A stretch of DNA of 15,383 nucleotides. Source: Bovifimicola sp050309585. Lineage in GTDB: Bacteria > Bacillota > Clostridia > Lachnospirales > Lachnospiraceae. The stretch is from NCBI GenBank assembly GCA_050309585.1, contig JBNRML010000152.1, positions 1 through 15,383 on the forward strand. The letters run 5' to 3'. Made by a program: the position numbers and the translations under genes. Positions 1-6,547 of this stretch are shown here, piece after piece. Position 1 is the first letter of the stretch, and each line of letters starts with the position of its first letter. Below the pieces are notes generated by a model. It saw nothing but the letters and a program-made list of their open reading frames with translations, did not search any database and had not been told where the DNA came from.

Positions 1-308
1 CTCTTATACCTTATAATAAAGAAGATTATTTCAATTTTAAAAAAGATGGATATGTGTATTATTTCAGAGTTCTTGGATTCAAAAAATCTCACAGTGAGTT
101 ATTGAAAGAAATAAAAAACAAATCTGACATTCCACTTATTTCCAAGCTTTCAAAAGCTGACGAACTTCTTTCTGATAATGAGAATGCCAAAAAAATGCTT
201 CTTATCAACAAAAAAATCGATGAGATTTACCGTATGGTATGCTCATCAAAATATAATTATAATCTTCCTTCAGAAGAAGAATTTGGTGTGGTAATAAAAC
301 AGAATTAA
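1..308 (+). CDS. tmcAL: tRNA(Met) cytidine acetate ligase, C-terminal part (truncated at window start)
   Basis: The reading frame is open from the first bases of the window (first whole codon at 3) to a TAA at 306-308, so about 101 C-terminal residues are visible. A GTG at 54 is only an internal valine codon, not a start. The segment YYFRVLGFKKSHSELLKEIK, followed by IPLISKLSKADELL and an IYRMVCSSKYN stretch, matches the C-terminal end of the TmcAL (YlbM) family as I know it. TmcAL is a cytoplasmic enzyme that activates acetate with ATP and makes N4-acetylcytidine at the wobble position of elongator tRNA-Met. In Bacillus subtilis ylbM lies close to ylbJ, ylbI (coaD) and ylbH (rsmD), all of which also occur in this window, which supports the call. 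The catalytic nucleotidyltransferase domain lies outside the window. Confidence 0.8.
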   Translation, partial: LIPYNKEDYFNFKKDGYVYYFRVLGFKKSHSELLKEIKNKSDIPLISKLSKADELLSDNENAKKMLLINKKIDEIYRMVCSSKYNYNLPSEEEFGVVIKQN

Positions 309-310
309 TA

Positions 311-340
311 TTAGCAATAACATTGATACTATGTTATAAT
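311..340 (+). promoter_or_regulatory. Putative extended -10 promoter of the acyltransferase gene
   Basis: A perfect TATAAT at 335-340 is preceded by TG one base upstream (332-333), giving an extended -10 element. The matching -35 region (about 311-317) is poor, as is usual for extended -10 promoters. It lies between the tmcAL stop and the next start at 379, and no terminator is visible in the 70-bp gap, so read-through from tmcAL is also possible. Confidence 0.5.
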
Positions 341-378
341 GTTGTAATGTATTTAATCAACAGACCAGGAGTGAAACT

Positions 379-960
379 ATGGCAAACGAAGTTAAAAAAA
401 TGTTAAAAAGAAAAAGAGCAATGAAGTTAAAATACTTCTTATACTGTCTTACCCACAGCAATCACTATCCTTATCTCAAAAAAAATGATGTGTTTAAGGA
501 ACTCGGACAATGCGTTTTATACCAGCCTAACACATTGCCAAACGAACCAAAATGCATAAAAATACACAATAACATACAAATCGCAGCACATGTTACCTTC
601 TACACACATGATGTTATTAACAATGTATTAAGTCACATGGATAATATCAGCTATCAGTCACACGGAACCTGTATAGAGATCATGGATAACGTCTTTATCG
701 GTGGCAACTCAACAATCGTCGGAAATGTTACTATCGGTCCAAATGCCATTGTAGCCGCCGGAAGCGTAGTTACAAAAGATGTTCCTGAAAATACAATTGT
801 TGGCGGTAATCCCGCAAAAGTTATTGGAAGCTTCGAAGACCTTCATGCAAGAAGAAAGACACAGGACGGAAATAAAAAAATGTGCGATACAAATCTAAGA
901 AATGAAGAGTTATGGAATATATTCTACGAAGAAAAAGAAAAGCGCAATGGTTACTCATAA
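379..960 (+). CDS. Left-handed beta-helix (hexapeptide repeat) acyltransferase
   Basis: This 193-residue protein probably transfers an acetyl or other acyl group from acyl-CoA to a hydroxyl or amino group of a sugar or small molecule; the substrate cannot be read from the sequence. Residues 60-77 (IKIHNNIQIAAHVTFYTHDV) and 99-149 (IEIMDNVFIGGNSTIVGN onward to GGNPAKVIG) show the isoleucine/valine-spaced hexapeptide repeats of the LbH fold, ending in the GNPAKVIG cap typical of the family. His77 in the THD motif is a candidate catalytic residue by analogy with maltose/galactoside acetyltransferases. The N-terminus is short, basic and non-helical-repeat (residues 1-40), and the last 40 residues are charged and probably helical. 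AGGAG at 367-371 sits 7 bases before the ATG. The gene stands alone between its own promoter and a terminator, with no sugar-polymer genes nearby. Alternative: serine acetyltransferase-like, but the CysE N-terminal domain is absent. Confidence 0.75.
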   Translation: MANEVKKMLKRKRAMKLKYFLYCLTHSNHYPYLKKNDVFKELGQCVLYQPNTLPNEPKCIKIHNNIQIAAHVTFYTHDVINNVLSHMDNISYQSHGTCIEIMDNVFIGGNSTIVGNVTIGPNAIVAAGSVVTKDVPENTIVGGNPAKVIGSFEDLHARRKTQDGNKKMCDTNLRNEELWNIFYEEKEKRNGYS

Positions 961-961
961 T

Positions 962-1007
962 TATAAAACAGCGTATCACCAAAAATACGATGATACGCTG
1001 TTTTATA
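962..1007. terminator. Bidirectional intrinsic terminator between convergent genes
   Basis: A perfect 17-bp inverted repeat (962-978 pairing with 991-1007) has a 12-base loop. On the + strand it is followed by a T-rich tract (TTTATTTTAT), which suits termination of the acyltransferase gene. It also lies 19 bases beyond the stop of the convergent UPF0210 gene, so it can serve both transcripts. Confidence 0.88.
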
Positions 1008-1025
1008 TTTTATTTTATAAACATG

Positions 1026-2390
1026 TTAATTCTTGAAGCTGTGGATTGGTGCCGGTATTCTGCCACCTCTGTTAACGAAGCTGTCACACGAAAAGCTGTT
1101 AACAGGCATTATCGGTGCATAGCCAAGAAGTCCACCAAATTCAACGGTTTCTCCAACGCCTTTTCCTATAACAGGAATAATTCTGACTGCTGTGGTCTTT
1201 TGGTTAATCATTCCAATGGCAGCCTCATCAGCAATTATACCAGCAATAGTTGTTGCCTTTGTGTCCCCAGGCACTGCAATCATATCAAGACCTACTGAAC
1301 ACACACACGTCATTGCCTCTAATTTTTCCAATGTCAATGCTCCCGCCAAAACTGAATTTATCATTTCCTGGTCTTCACTAACTGGAATAAATGCACCACT
1401 AAGTCCTCCTACATATGATGAAGCCATAACGCCGCCTTTTTTAACCTGGTCATTTAATAGTGCCAATGCTGCTGTTGTTCCCGGAGCACCAACTTTTTCA
1501 AGACCGATTTCTTCCAATATATCAGCTACACTGTCACCTACAGCCGGAGTAGGTGCTAAAGATAAGTCAATAATACCAAAAGGGATACCAAGACGTTTAG
1601 AAGCTTCCTTTGCAACCAACTGTCCAACGCGTGTTACCTTAAATGCTGTTTTCTTGATTGTCTCACAGAGAACCTCAAAATCCTTATCTCTTACCTTTGT
1701 AAGGGCAGTTCTTACAACACCGGGACCACTTACACCTACGTTAATAATGGCATCCGCTTCTGTCACACCATGGAATGCACCTGCCATAAATGGATTATCA
1801 TCCGGGGCATTACAAAATACAACCAGCTTCGCACATCCCAAAGAATCCTGCTCCTTTGTATACTCTGCTGTCTGGACAACAATATCACCCATAAGTCTTA
1901 CTGCATCCATATTAAGACCTGTTTTTGTGGAACCTACATTTACAGAACTGCATACTCTTTCTGTGCATGCAAGTGCCTCCGGAATAGAACGAATAAGATT
2001 TTCGTCTGCTGTTGTCATTCCCTTGCTCACCAATGCAGAATATCCACCAATAAAGTTTACGCCAACCTCATGTGCAACCTTATCAAGTGTCTTTGCAATA
2101 GTGACAAAATCCTCAGGTTTCTTGCATGCTGCACCACCAACCAAAGCTATAGGTGTAACAGATATTCTTTTATTAACAATAGGAATACCAAACTCTTTTT
2201 CAATTTCCTGACCTGTTGAGACAAGGTTTTTGGCAAGACTTGTGATTTTATTGTAAATATTTTCATTAACTTTATTCAAATCACTGTCAATACAATCAAG
2301 AAGACTAATTCCCAAAGTAATTGTACGAACATCAAGATTTTCCTGTTCAATCATCTTGTTTGTTTCATTAACCTCAAATATATTTATCAT
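1026..2390 (-). CDS. UPF0210 (DUF711) family protein, PFL-like fold
   Basis: This 454-residue protein matches the full length of the UPF0210/DUF711 family, often labelled 'PFL family protein' because the fold resembles the barrel of pyruvate formate-lyase and anaerobic ribonucleotide reductase. No reaction is established. Visible conserved stretches are ITPIALVGG-type (here VTPIALVGGAA, 78-88), ACTERVCSSVNVGS (141-154) with Cys147, GVSGPGVV (219-226), SLAPTPAVGDSVADILEEIG (277-296), GAPGTTAALALLNDQVKKGG (301-320), and a glycine-rich C-terminal end RGGRIPAPIHSFKN (441-454). The Cys and the terminal Gly-rich loop recall glycyl radical enzymes, but no activating radical-SAM protein is encoded nearby, so radical chemistry is only a thought. 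The gene follows the ACT-domain gene by 35 bases; these two families almost always travel together. The ATG at 2388-2390 has only a weak GAG-type ribosome binding site. Confidence 0.88.
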   Translation of the reverse strand: MINIFEVNETNKMIEQENLDVRTITLGISLLDCIDSDLNKVNENIYNKITSLAKNLVSTGQEIEKEFGIPIVNKRISVTPIALVGGAACKKPEDFVTIAKTLDKVAHEVGVNFIGGYSALVSKGMTTADENLIRSIPEALACTERVCSSVNVGSTKTGLNMDAVRLMGDIVVQTAEYTKEQDSLGCAKLVVFCNAPDDNPFMAGAFHGVTEADAIINVGVSGPGVVRTALTKVRDKDFEVLCETIKKTAFKVTRVGQLVAKEASKRLGIPFGIIDLSLAPTPAVGDSVADILEEIGLEKVGAPGTTAALALLNDQVKKGGVMASSYVGGLSGAFIPVSEDQEMINSVLAGALTLEKLEAMTCVCSVGLDMIAVPGDTKATTIAGIIADEAAIGMINQKTTAVRIIPVIGKGVGETVEFGGLLGYAPIMPVNSFSCDSFVNRGGRIPAPIHSFKN

Positions 2391-2425
2391 TTCAGTTCTC
2401 GCTTTCTACTAATAAATTCATTTTT

Positions 2426-2698
2426 TTAAATTCTATGCATAGAATTAAAAATATCTTCCTGCTGCATCTTGATTTGAACACCAATTTCTTCTCCAATTGC
2501 AACCAAATCATCTGCAATGGCTCCTGCCTTATTCTCTGAAGCTGAAATATCAACAATCATCATCATATTGAAATAATCCTGAACGATAGTCTGAGAAATG
2601 TCAAGGATATTAATATTATTTTCAGCTAAATATGTACAAACCTTTGCAATAATTCCTACTGTGTCTTTTCCTACTACGGTAATAATTGATTTTTTCAT
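2426..2698 (-). CDS. ACT domain-containing protein (UPF0237)
   Basis: This is a 90-residue stand-alone ACT domain, the usual length for UPF0237. The first beta strand and turn, IITVVGKDTVGIIAKVCTYL (residues 5-24), carry the ligand-binding G-D-x-x-G-I loop of ACT domains, which normally bind amino acids and sit in regulators. The second half (FNMMMIVDIS, 43-52, and the helix 58-71) completes the beta-alpha-beta-beta-alpha-beta pattern. A longer frame starts at 2710, but that ATG overlaps the GGAG ribosome binding site (2705-2708), which lies 6 bases before the ATG at 2698; I therefore use 2698. Its partner UPF0210 gene follows directly. A role as a small-molecule sensor or regulatory subunit for UPF0210 is an inference from the constant pairing of the two families. 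Confidence 0.87.
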   Translation of the reverse strand: MKKSIITVVGKDTVGIIAKVCTYLAENNINILDISQTIVQDYFNMMMIVDISASENKAGAIADDLVAIGEEIGVQIKMQQEDIFNSMHRI

Positions 2699-2718
2699 TT
2701 TTATCTCCATTTCTGAAT

Positions 2719-2747
2719 ATTATATTTAAATGCAAAACAAAGGTGAA
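2719..2747 (-). promoter_or_regulatory. Putative internal sigma-A promoter for the ACT/UPF0210 pair
   Basis: On the - strand TTCACC (2742-2747) is separated by 17 bases from a perfect TATAAT (2719-2724). The -35 lies inside the end of the walJ-like gene and the -10 just past its stop. Transcription would start near 2712, only a few bases upstream of the ACT gene's ribosome binding site. It would allow the ACT/UPF0210 pair to be expressed apart from asnB. Confidence 0.42.
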
Positions 2748-3523
2748 TTTCCGTCTCTTTTTGCCACGGAAATATCAAAATCCTCTGCCTTGTATTCATT
2801 ATCACTTATTTGTATTTCTGACCTGACAGTCTCATATGCAAGTTCTGCATAATTATTTTCCTTACTGAGATGGCCTAACAGAATATGTTTAAGTCCATCA
2901 TGTAAAATACTATTTATCAGTTTTCCTGAGGATTCATTTGATAAATGTCCTCTGTCACCCAGAATACGCTGTTTCAAATAGTATGGATAAATACCTGCCA
3001 AAAGCATTCTCACATCATGATTTGCCTCAATGACCAGCGCATCCAGCTTCTTAAGATGACTTACAATGTAATCATCATATTTTCCCATGTCAGTTGCAAC
3101 AGCAACAGCCTTATTGCCACTTTCAATTCTATATGCCACAGGCTCCGCTGCATCATGAGAAATACTAAAAGGATTAATCTTTATATCTCCAATTTCAAAG
3201 CTTTTGTCTGCCTCGATTTCCATAAACAAGTCTTTTGAAATATCTCCAAGCTTTGTATTTTTCCTAATTTCATCAGCAGTACCCTTTGTTGCATAAATAG
3301 GAATACCATATTTCCTCGAAATTACTCCGAGACCACTAATGTGATCAATGTGTTCATGGGTTATAAGTATTCCACTTACATCCTTTGCATCAACATCATT
3401 TTCATTCAATCCATTAACAACCTTTTTCCCGCTTATCCCACAATCCACAAGAATATGCGTGTTGTCAGTTCCCACGTAAATGCAGTTTCCACTGCTTCCA
3501 CTTGCTATGGTTGATAATCTCAT
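2726..3523 (-). CDS. walJ: WalJ/YycJ-like metallo-beta-lactamase fold hydrolase (probable nuclease)
   Basis: A 265-residue MBL-fold protein. The N-terminus MRLSTIASGSSGNCIYVGTD is the hallmark of the YycJ/WalJ family, whose Bacillus member is a DNA 5'-3' exonuclease. Metal ligands visible are the HxHxDH motif at 56-61 (HEHIDH), His123 in SISHDAAEP, Asp145 in VATDMG, and a late His in GHLSKEN (218). GHLSNESSG at 192-200 is also typical. The longest frame runs up to 3649, inside asnB, and adds a tail unlike the family; the ATG at 3521-3523 has a perfect GGAGG (3530-3534) 6 bases upstream and gives the family length. asnB ends at 3525, so one base separates the genes and the ribosome binding site lies in the last asnB codons, suggesting coupled translation. 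In Bacillus this gene sits in the walRK operon, which is not seen here. Confidence 0.85.
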   Translation of the reverse strand: MRLSTIASGSSGNCIYVGTDNTHILVDCGISGKKVVNGLNENDVDAKDVSGILITHEHIDHISGLGVISRKYGIPIYATKGTADEIRKNTKLGDISKDLFMEIEADKSFEIGDIKINPFSISHDAAEPVAYRIESGNKAVAVATDMGKYDDYIVSHLKKLDALVIEANHDVRMLLAGIYPYYLKQRILGDRGHLSNESSGKLINSILHDGLKHILLGHLSKENNYAELAYETVRSEIQISDNEYKAEDFDISVAKRDGNSPLFCI

Positions 3524-3524
3524 A

Positions 3525-5363
3525 CTAATCCTCCGTGAAATGTTTCTGATACCACACAATAAATGCATAAACTGTCCAAATTTTTCTTGAATTGTCAGCC
3601 TTCCGGTTATAATGCTTATCCAGAAGCCCAACAAGATATTCTGTATCAAAAAATTCCTCTGCTTCCTTAGAAGTCAATGCTTCTTTGACAAGATTGTAAT
3701 ACTTGTCCTCTCGTAACCAGTTTCTGACTGGAATTGGGAATCCAAGTTTCCTTCTTTCAGCAGTTATATCCGGCATAAACTGACTGGCAGCTTTTCTAAA
3801 ATAACGTTTTGTTTCATTTTTGTCAACACGGTGCTCGACAGGTATGCTATATGCAACCTTTGCAACCTCTTTATCAAGAAATGGCACCCTCACCTCTAAC
3901 GAATGAGCCATACTCATTGTGTCTGCCTTGTTAAGAATGTCACCCCATAACCATGTATTAATATCAAGATACTGCATTTTAGTAATATCGTCTTTATCTT
4001 TAACGCGGTCAAAAATCGGCTTTGTAATGCTTTCCGGAGTTCTTTTCTTAACCGGATTCCTGAGCATCCTATATACCTCCGGAGTATGGAAAATATACGC
4101 ATTTCCAATATACCTCTCTTCCAAATCAAGACCGGCTCTGATAAGATAGTTCTTACCCTTAAATTTTGCCGGGAATTTTGTCAAAGCCTTTCTGATACCT
4201 CTTCTTATGGGTCTTGGCACTACCATCATAGGCTTTAATGCCAAAGGTGATTTATATATATTATATCCACCAAAGAGTTCATCCGACCCCTCTCCTGAAA
4301 GTACAACCTTAACCTGTTCGCTGGCAAGCTTGCACAAAAAGTACAGTGCAATACTTGAAGGGTCTGATAAAGGCTCATCGACATGATTCATAATCTTAGG
4401 AAACTCTTCAAAATATTCCTCTGTTGTAATAAGCTTACTCTTATTTTTCACACCTACATAGTCAGACATTGTCTTTGCAAGTGGAATCTCATTACATTTA
4501 GGATAATCAAATCCGACGCTAAATGTCTTATCAAGATTACTTCTCGCCACAATATAGCTTGAATCGACACCACCTGATAAAAATCCACCTACCTCGGTGT
4601 CACTGATTTTGTGTGCTTCAATGGAATTTTCCATTACTGAATTAATCTTTTCAACAGCTTCATCAAATGTAATGCTCCCATCTTCATTGAACTCTGGAGA
4701 ATAATATCTCTTTATTTCAATCTTTCCGTCCCTCCACAGCAAATAATGTGCTGGTGGAAGTCTGAATACTCCTTTATAAAATGTTTCGTCGAGAATTGAA
4801 TACTGGAATGACAAATAGCTCTCTAAAGCCTCTTTATTGAGCTCCTTTTTAACATTTGGAAACTTCATGATTGCTTTAATCTCAGAGCCGAAAACAAAAT
4901 CCTTATCTGTCTTTGCATAAAACATAGGCTTAATACCAAAAATATCCCTGGCAATAAGCATTTCTTTTTTTTCTCTGTTCCATATTGCAAATGCATACAT
5001 TCCTCTGAGTTTCTGGAGTAATTCAATGCCATATTCTTCGTATCCGTGAACTAAAACCTCTGTATCAGCATCGGTCTTGAAAATATGTCCCTTTTCAATC
5101 AATTCCTTTTTTATTTCCTGATAATTGTATATTTCACCGTTGAACGTAACAACAATGCTTCCATCCTCATTGTACATTGGCTGTTTACCATTTGTGATAC
5201 CAATAATACTAAGCCTTCTGAATCCCAACCCAGTCATATCATCAATATGAGTACCTGAATCATCCGGACCTCTGTGCTTTATTGAATTCATCATTTCAAT
5301 CAGGTTATCTTTATATTCGTTTCCTTTGCCTTCCTCAGTAATATATCCAGCGAATCCACACAT
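3525..5363 (-). CDS. asnB: Asparagine synthetase (glutamine-hydrolysing)
   Basis: A 612-residue cytoplasmic enzyme that makes asparagine from aspartate, ATP and glutamine. The N-terminal class II glutamine amidotransferase domain starts MCGFAGYI, so Cys2 becomes the N-terminal nucleophile after Met removal; RRLSI (49-53), NGEIYNY (75-81) and DADTEV (98-103) line the glutaminase site. The synthetase domain carries the ATP pyrophosphatase P-loop SGGVDSS (263-269), DEPLSDPSS (329-337) and LSGEGSDELFGGY (355-367). A longer frame begins at 5378, but that ATG overlaps the GGAG ribosome binding site (5373-5376) and would bury the catalytic cysteine, so the start at 5363 is firm. It is the first gene of a leftward unit with walJ. 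The leader contains a tandem 15-bp repeat. Confidence 0.96.
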   Translation of the reverse strand: MCGFAGYITEEGKGNEYKDNLIEMMNSIKHRGPDDSGTHIDDMTGLGFRRLSIIGITNGKQPMYNEDGSIVVTFNGEIYNYQEIKKELIEKGHIFKTDADTEVLVHGYEEYGIELLQKLRGMYAFAIWNREKKEMLIARDIFGIKPMFYAKTDKDFVFGSEIKAIMKFPNVKKELNKEALESYLSFQYSILDETFYKGVFRLPPAHYLLWRDGKIEIKRYYSPEFNEDGSITFDEAVEKINSVMENSIEAHKISDTEVGGFLSGGVDSSYIVARSNLDKTFSVGFDYPKCNEIPLAKTMSDYVGVKNKSKLITTEEYFEEFPKIMNHVDEPLSDPSSIALYFLCKLASEQVKVVLSGEGSDELFGGYNIYKSPLALKPMMVVPRPIRRGIRKALTKFPAKFKGKNYLIRAGLDLEERYIGNAYIFHTPEVYRMLRNPVKKRTPESITKPIFDRVKDKDDITKMQYLDINTWLWGDILNKADTMSMAHSLEVRVPFLDKEVAKVAYSIPVEHRVDKNETKRYFRKAASQFMPDITAERRKLGFPIPVRNWLREDKYYNLVKEALTSKEAEEFFDTEYLVGLLDKHYNRKADNSRKIWTVYAFIVWYQKHFTED

Positions 5364-5380
5364 ACCGGTCAACTCCATTC

Positions 5381-5410
5381 GTCTAAAATTTGTATGTCTA
5401 AAATTTGCAT
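5381..5410. repeat. Tandem 15-bp direct repeat in the asnB leader
   Basis: Two adjoining copies, 5381-5395 (GTCTAAAATTTGTAT) and 5396-5410 (GTCTAAAATTTGCAT), differ at one base. They lie between the predicted asnB transcription start (near 5424) and the asnB ribosome binding site (5373-5376). They may be a pair of binding sites for a regulator or a chance short duplication. Confidence 0.8.
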
Positions 5411-5430
5411 ACTAAAAAATATCTGTGGCA

Positions 5431-5459
5431 ATCATACCATAAATGTTATTTTTGGTCAA
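5431..5459 (-). promoter_or_regulatory. Sigma-A promoter of the asnB operon
   Basis: On the - strand TTGACC (5454-5459) and TATGAT (5431-5436) are separated by 17 bases, and a TG one base upstream of the -10 adds an extended -10 element. Predicted start is near 5424, giving a leader of about 60 bases. This is too short for a T-box riboswitch. Confidence 0.72.
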
Positions 5460-5477
5460 ACCTAAAACAATTATATC

Positions 5478-5506
5478 TCATAATCTTTCCTCATAAATCA
5501 TACATT
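5478..5506 (+). promoter_or_regulatory. Putative sigma-E (mother-cell sporulation) promoter of ylbJ
   Basis: CATACATT at 5499-5506 fits the B. subtilis sigma-E -10 consensus (CATACA-T), and TCATAAT at 5478-5484 fits the -35 consensus (about kmATATT) with one difference; the 14-base spacer is in the accepted range. ylbJ belongs to the sigma-E regulon in B. subtilis. The predicted start, near 5513, leaves a leader of about 23 bases. A vegetative-like TATAGT (5506-5511) overlaps but has no good -35. Confidence 0.62.
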
Positions 5507-5535
5507 ATAGTATAACATATTTTCGTGTAAATTAT

Positions 5536-6495
5536 ATGGTTATCTCAAATCAGTCTCCAAAAAAAATAATATTAAATTCTGTTTTACTCTCTATGTTTTT
5601 CTCTATACTTTTTTTCCCTGCCTATTGCAGCCAGGGAGTTATAATCGGGACAAAATTGTTTTTTAATTCTTTGCTTCCCTCAATTCTTCCGTTTCTATTA
5701 TTTTCAAATTTGGTTTTATACACAGGTACTTCTGAAACTCTTGGAAAGATATTTTATCCTGTAACACATTCCCTATTCAGATGCTCTTATAATGGCTCAT
5801 ATATTATTGTTCTTGGTTTTCTCTGCGGTTTTCCCGTTGGTAGTAAAATTTTATGTGATATGTACAAAAAAAATAAAATTTCCTCTGAAGAAGCACACTT
5901 CATTTTTTCTTTTATTAACCACGCAAGTCCAGCCTTTGTCATAAATTATATTTCTATCTTTTGTCTTGAAAATTCAAAATACAGACTTATACTTTTGATA
6001 CTGATATACCTTCCTGAGATAACAGTTGGGATTATATATTCAAAAAAATACCCTGTATTTGAAAATATACCGGCAGTCAATCACACTGGTTCATTTATTT
6101 CAAAATCAATAAACATGTCAGTTACCAATGTAATATCAACGCTTGCAAAAATAGGAATGTATGTTGTCAGCTTCTCCATTATCAGCAACATCATCAAATC
6201 TCTAAATTTTTTGAATATGAGAAGCAGACTTTTCACCATCTCCTGTCTCGAACTTACATCAGGTATTTCCGAATTATCTGCTTCAAACATATCGCCTGAT
6301 ATAAAAATTTTTCTGTGTTCTTTTTTTACAATTCTATGCAGTGTTTCAACTTTACTGCAAATAAATTATGTAATATACGATTCTTCCTTTAGTATAAAAG
6401 AATTGATAAAACCAAAGCTTCTGTGTATTGCTATTAATATTTTGTTATTTACTTTGCTACATAGCTGCCCCTTTACCAGAAACATATTATTCTAA
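5536..6495 (+). CDS. ylbJ: Sporulation integral membrane protein YlbJ-like
   Basis: A 319-residue polytopic membrane protein with about seven or eight hydrophobic segments (near 12-30, 36-62, 86-108, 122-145, 150-168, 200-222, 255-280 and 295-312). The motif GFLCGFPVGSK (94-104), the SFINHASPAFVINYI stretch (125-139) and LELTSGISEL (238-247) are characteristic of YlbJ and related nucleoside-recognition (Gate) domain proteins. In B. subtilis YlbJ is needed for normal spore formation and is made in the mother cell. The transported substrate, if any, is unknown. The protein is shorter than the roughly 400 residues of the Bacillus protein. The ATG at 5536 has no good Shine-Dalgarno sequence, but the frame is closed by a TAA at 5494 and offers no other upstream start. 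It is transcribed away from asnB and faces the coiled-coil gene. Confidence 0.85.
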   Translation: MVISNQSPKKIILNSVLLSMFFSILFFPAYCSQGVIIGTKLFFNSLLPSILPFLLFSNLVLYTGTSETLGKIFYPVTHSLFRCSYNGSYIIVLGFLCGFPVGSKILCDMYKKNKISSEEAHFIFSFINHASPAFVINYISIFCLENSKYRLILLILIYLPEITVGIIYSKKYPVFENIPAVNHTGSFISKSINMSVTNVISTLAKIGMYVVSFSIISNIIKSLNFLNMRSRLFTISCLELTSGISELSASNISPDIKIFLCSFFTILCSVSTLLQINYVIYDSSFSIKELIKPKLLCIAINILLFTLLHSCPFTRNILF

Positions 6496-6502
6496 ACTAA
6501 TA

Positions 6503-6536
6503 AAAGCCGTGCACTATCAAATCAATGCACGGCTTT
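6503..6536. terminator. Intrinsic terminator between convergent ylbJ and the coiled-coil gene
   Basis: A perfect 11-bp stem (6503-6513 with 6526-6536) has a 12-base loop. On the - strand it is followed by TTATTAG-type T-rich sequence after the stem's own T's, suiting the leftward operon ending at 6548. On the + strand the tail is weak (TTTGTAAC), but it is the only hairpin after ylbJ. Confidence 0.75.
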
Positions 6537-6547
6537 GTAACTCTCCA

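Noticed and set aside
54..308. A complete 84-aa gene starting with GTG at 54
   Set aside because: The frame is open to the window edge and the upstream residues continue the TmcAL-like sequence; it is the tail of a longer gene.
912..1298. A 128-codon + strand frame running through the terminator
   Set aside because: It overlaps the acyltransferase end, crosses a 17-bp terminator stem and continues antisense to UPF0210; no plausible start or domain.
1192..2211. A 339-codon open frame on the + strand opposite the UPF0210 gene
   Set aside because: It is fully antisense to a clearly conserved protein, has no ribosome binding site, and its translation has no recognisable domain; it is a mirror effect of codon use.
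3524..3649. N-terminal extension of the walJ-like protein into asnB
   Set aside because: The extra 42 residues are unlike the family, lie wholly within the asnB gene, and a perfect GGAGG marks the downstream ATG.
5364..5460. T-box or riboswitch before asnB
   Set aside because: The predicted leader is only about 60 bases, and no T-box sequence or stem architecture is visible.
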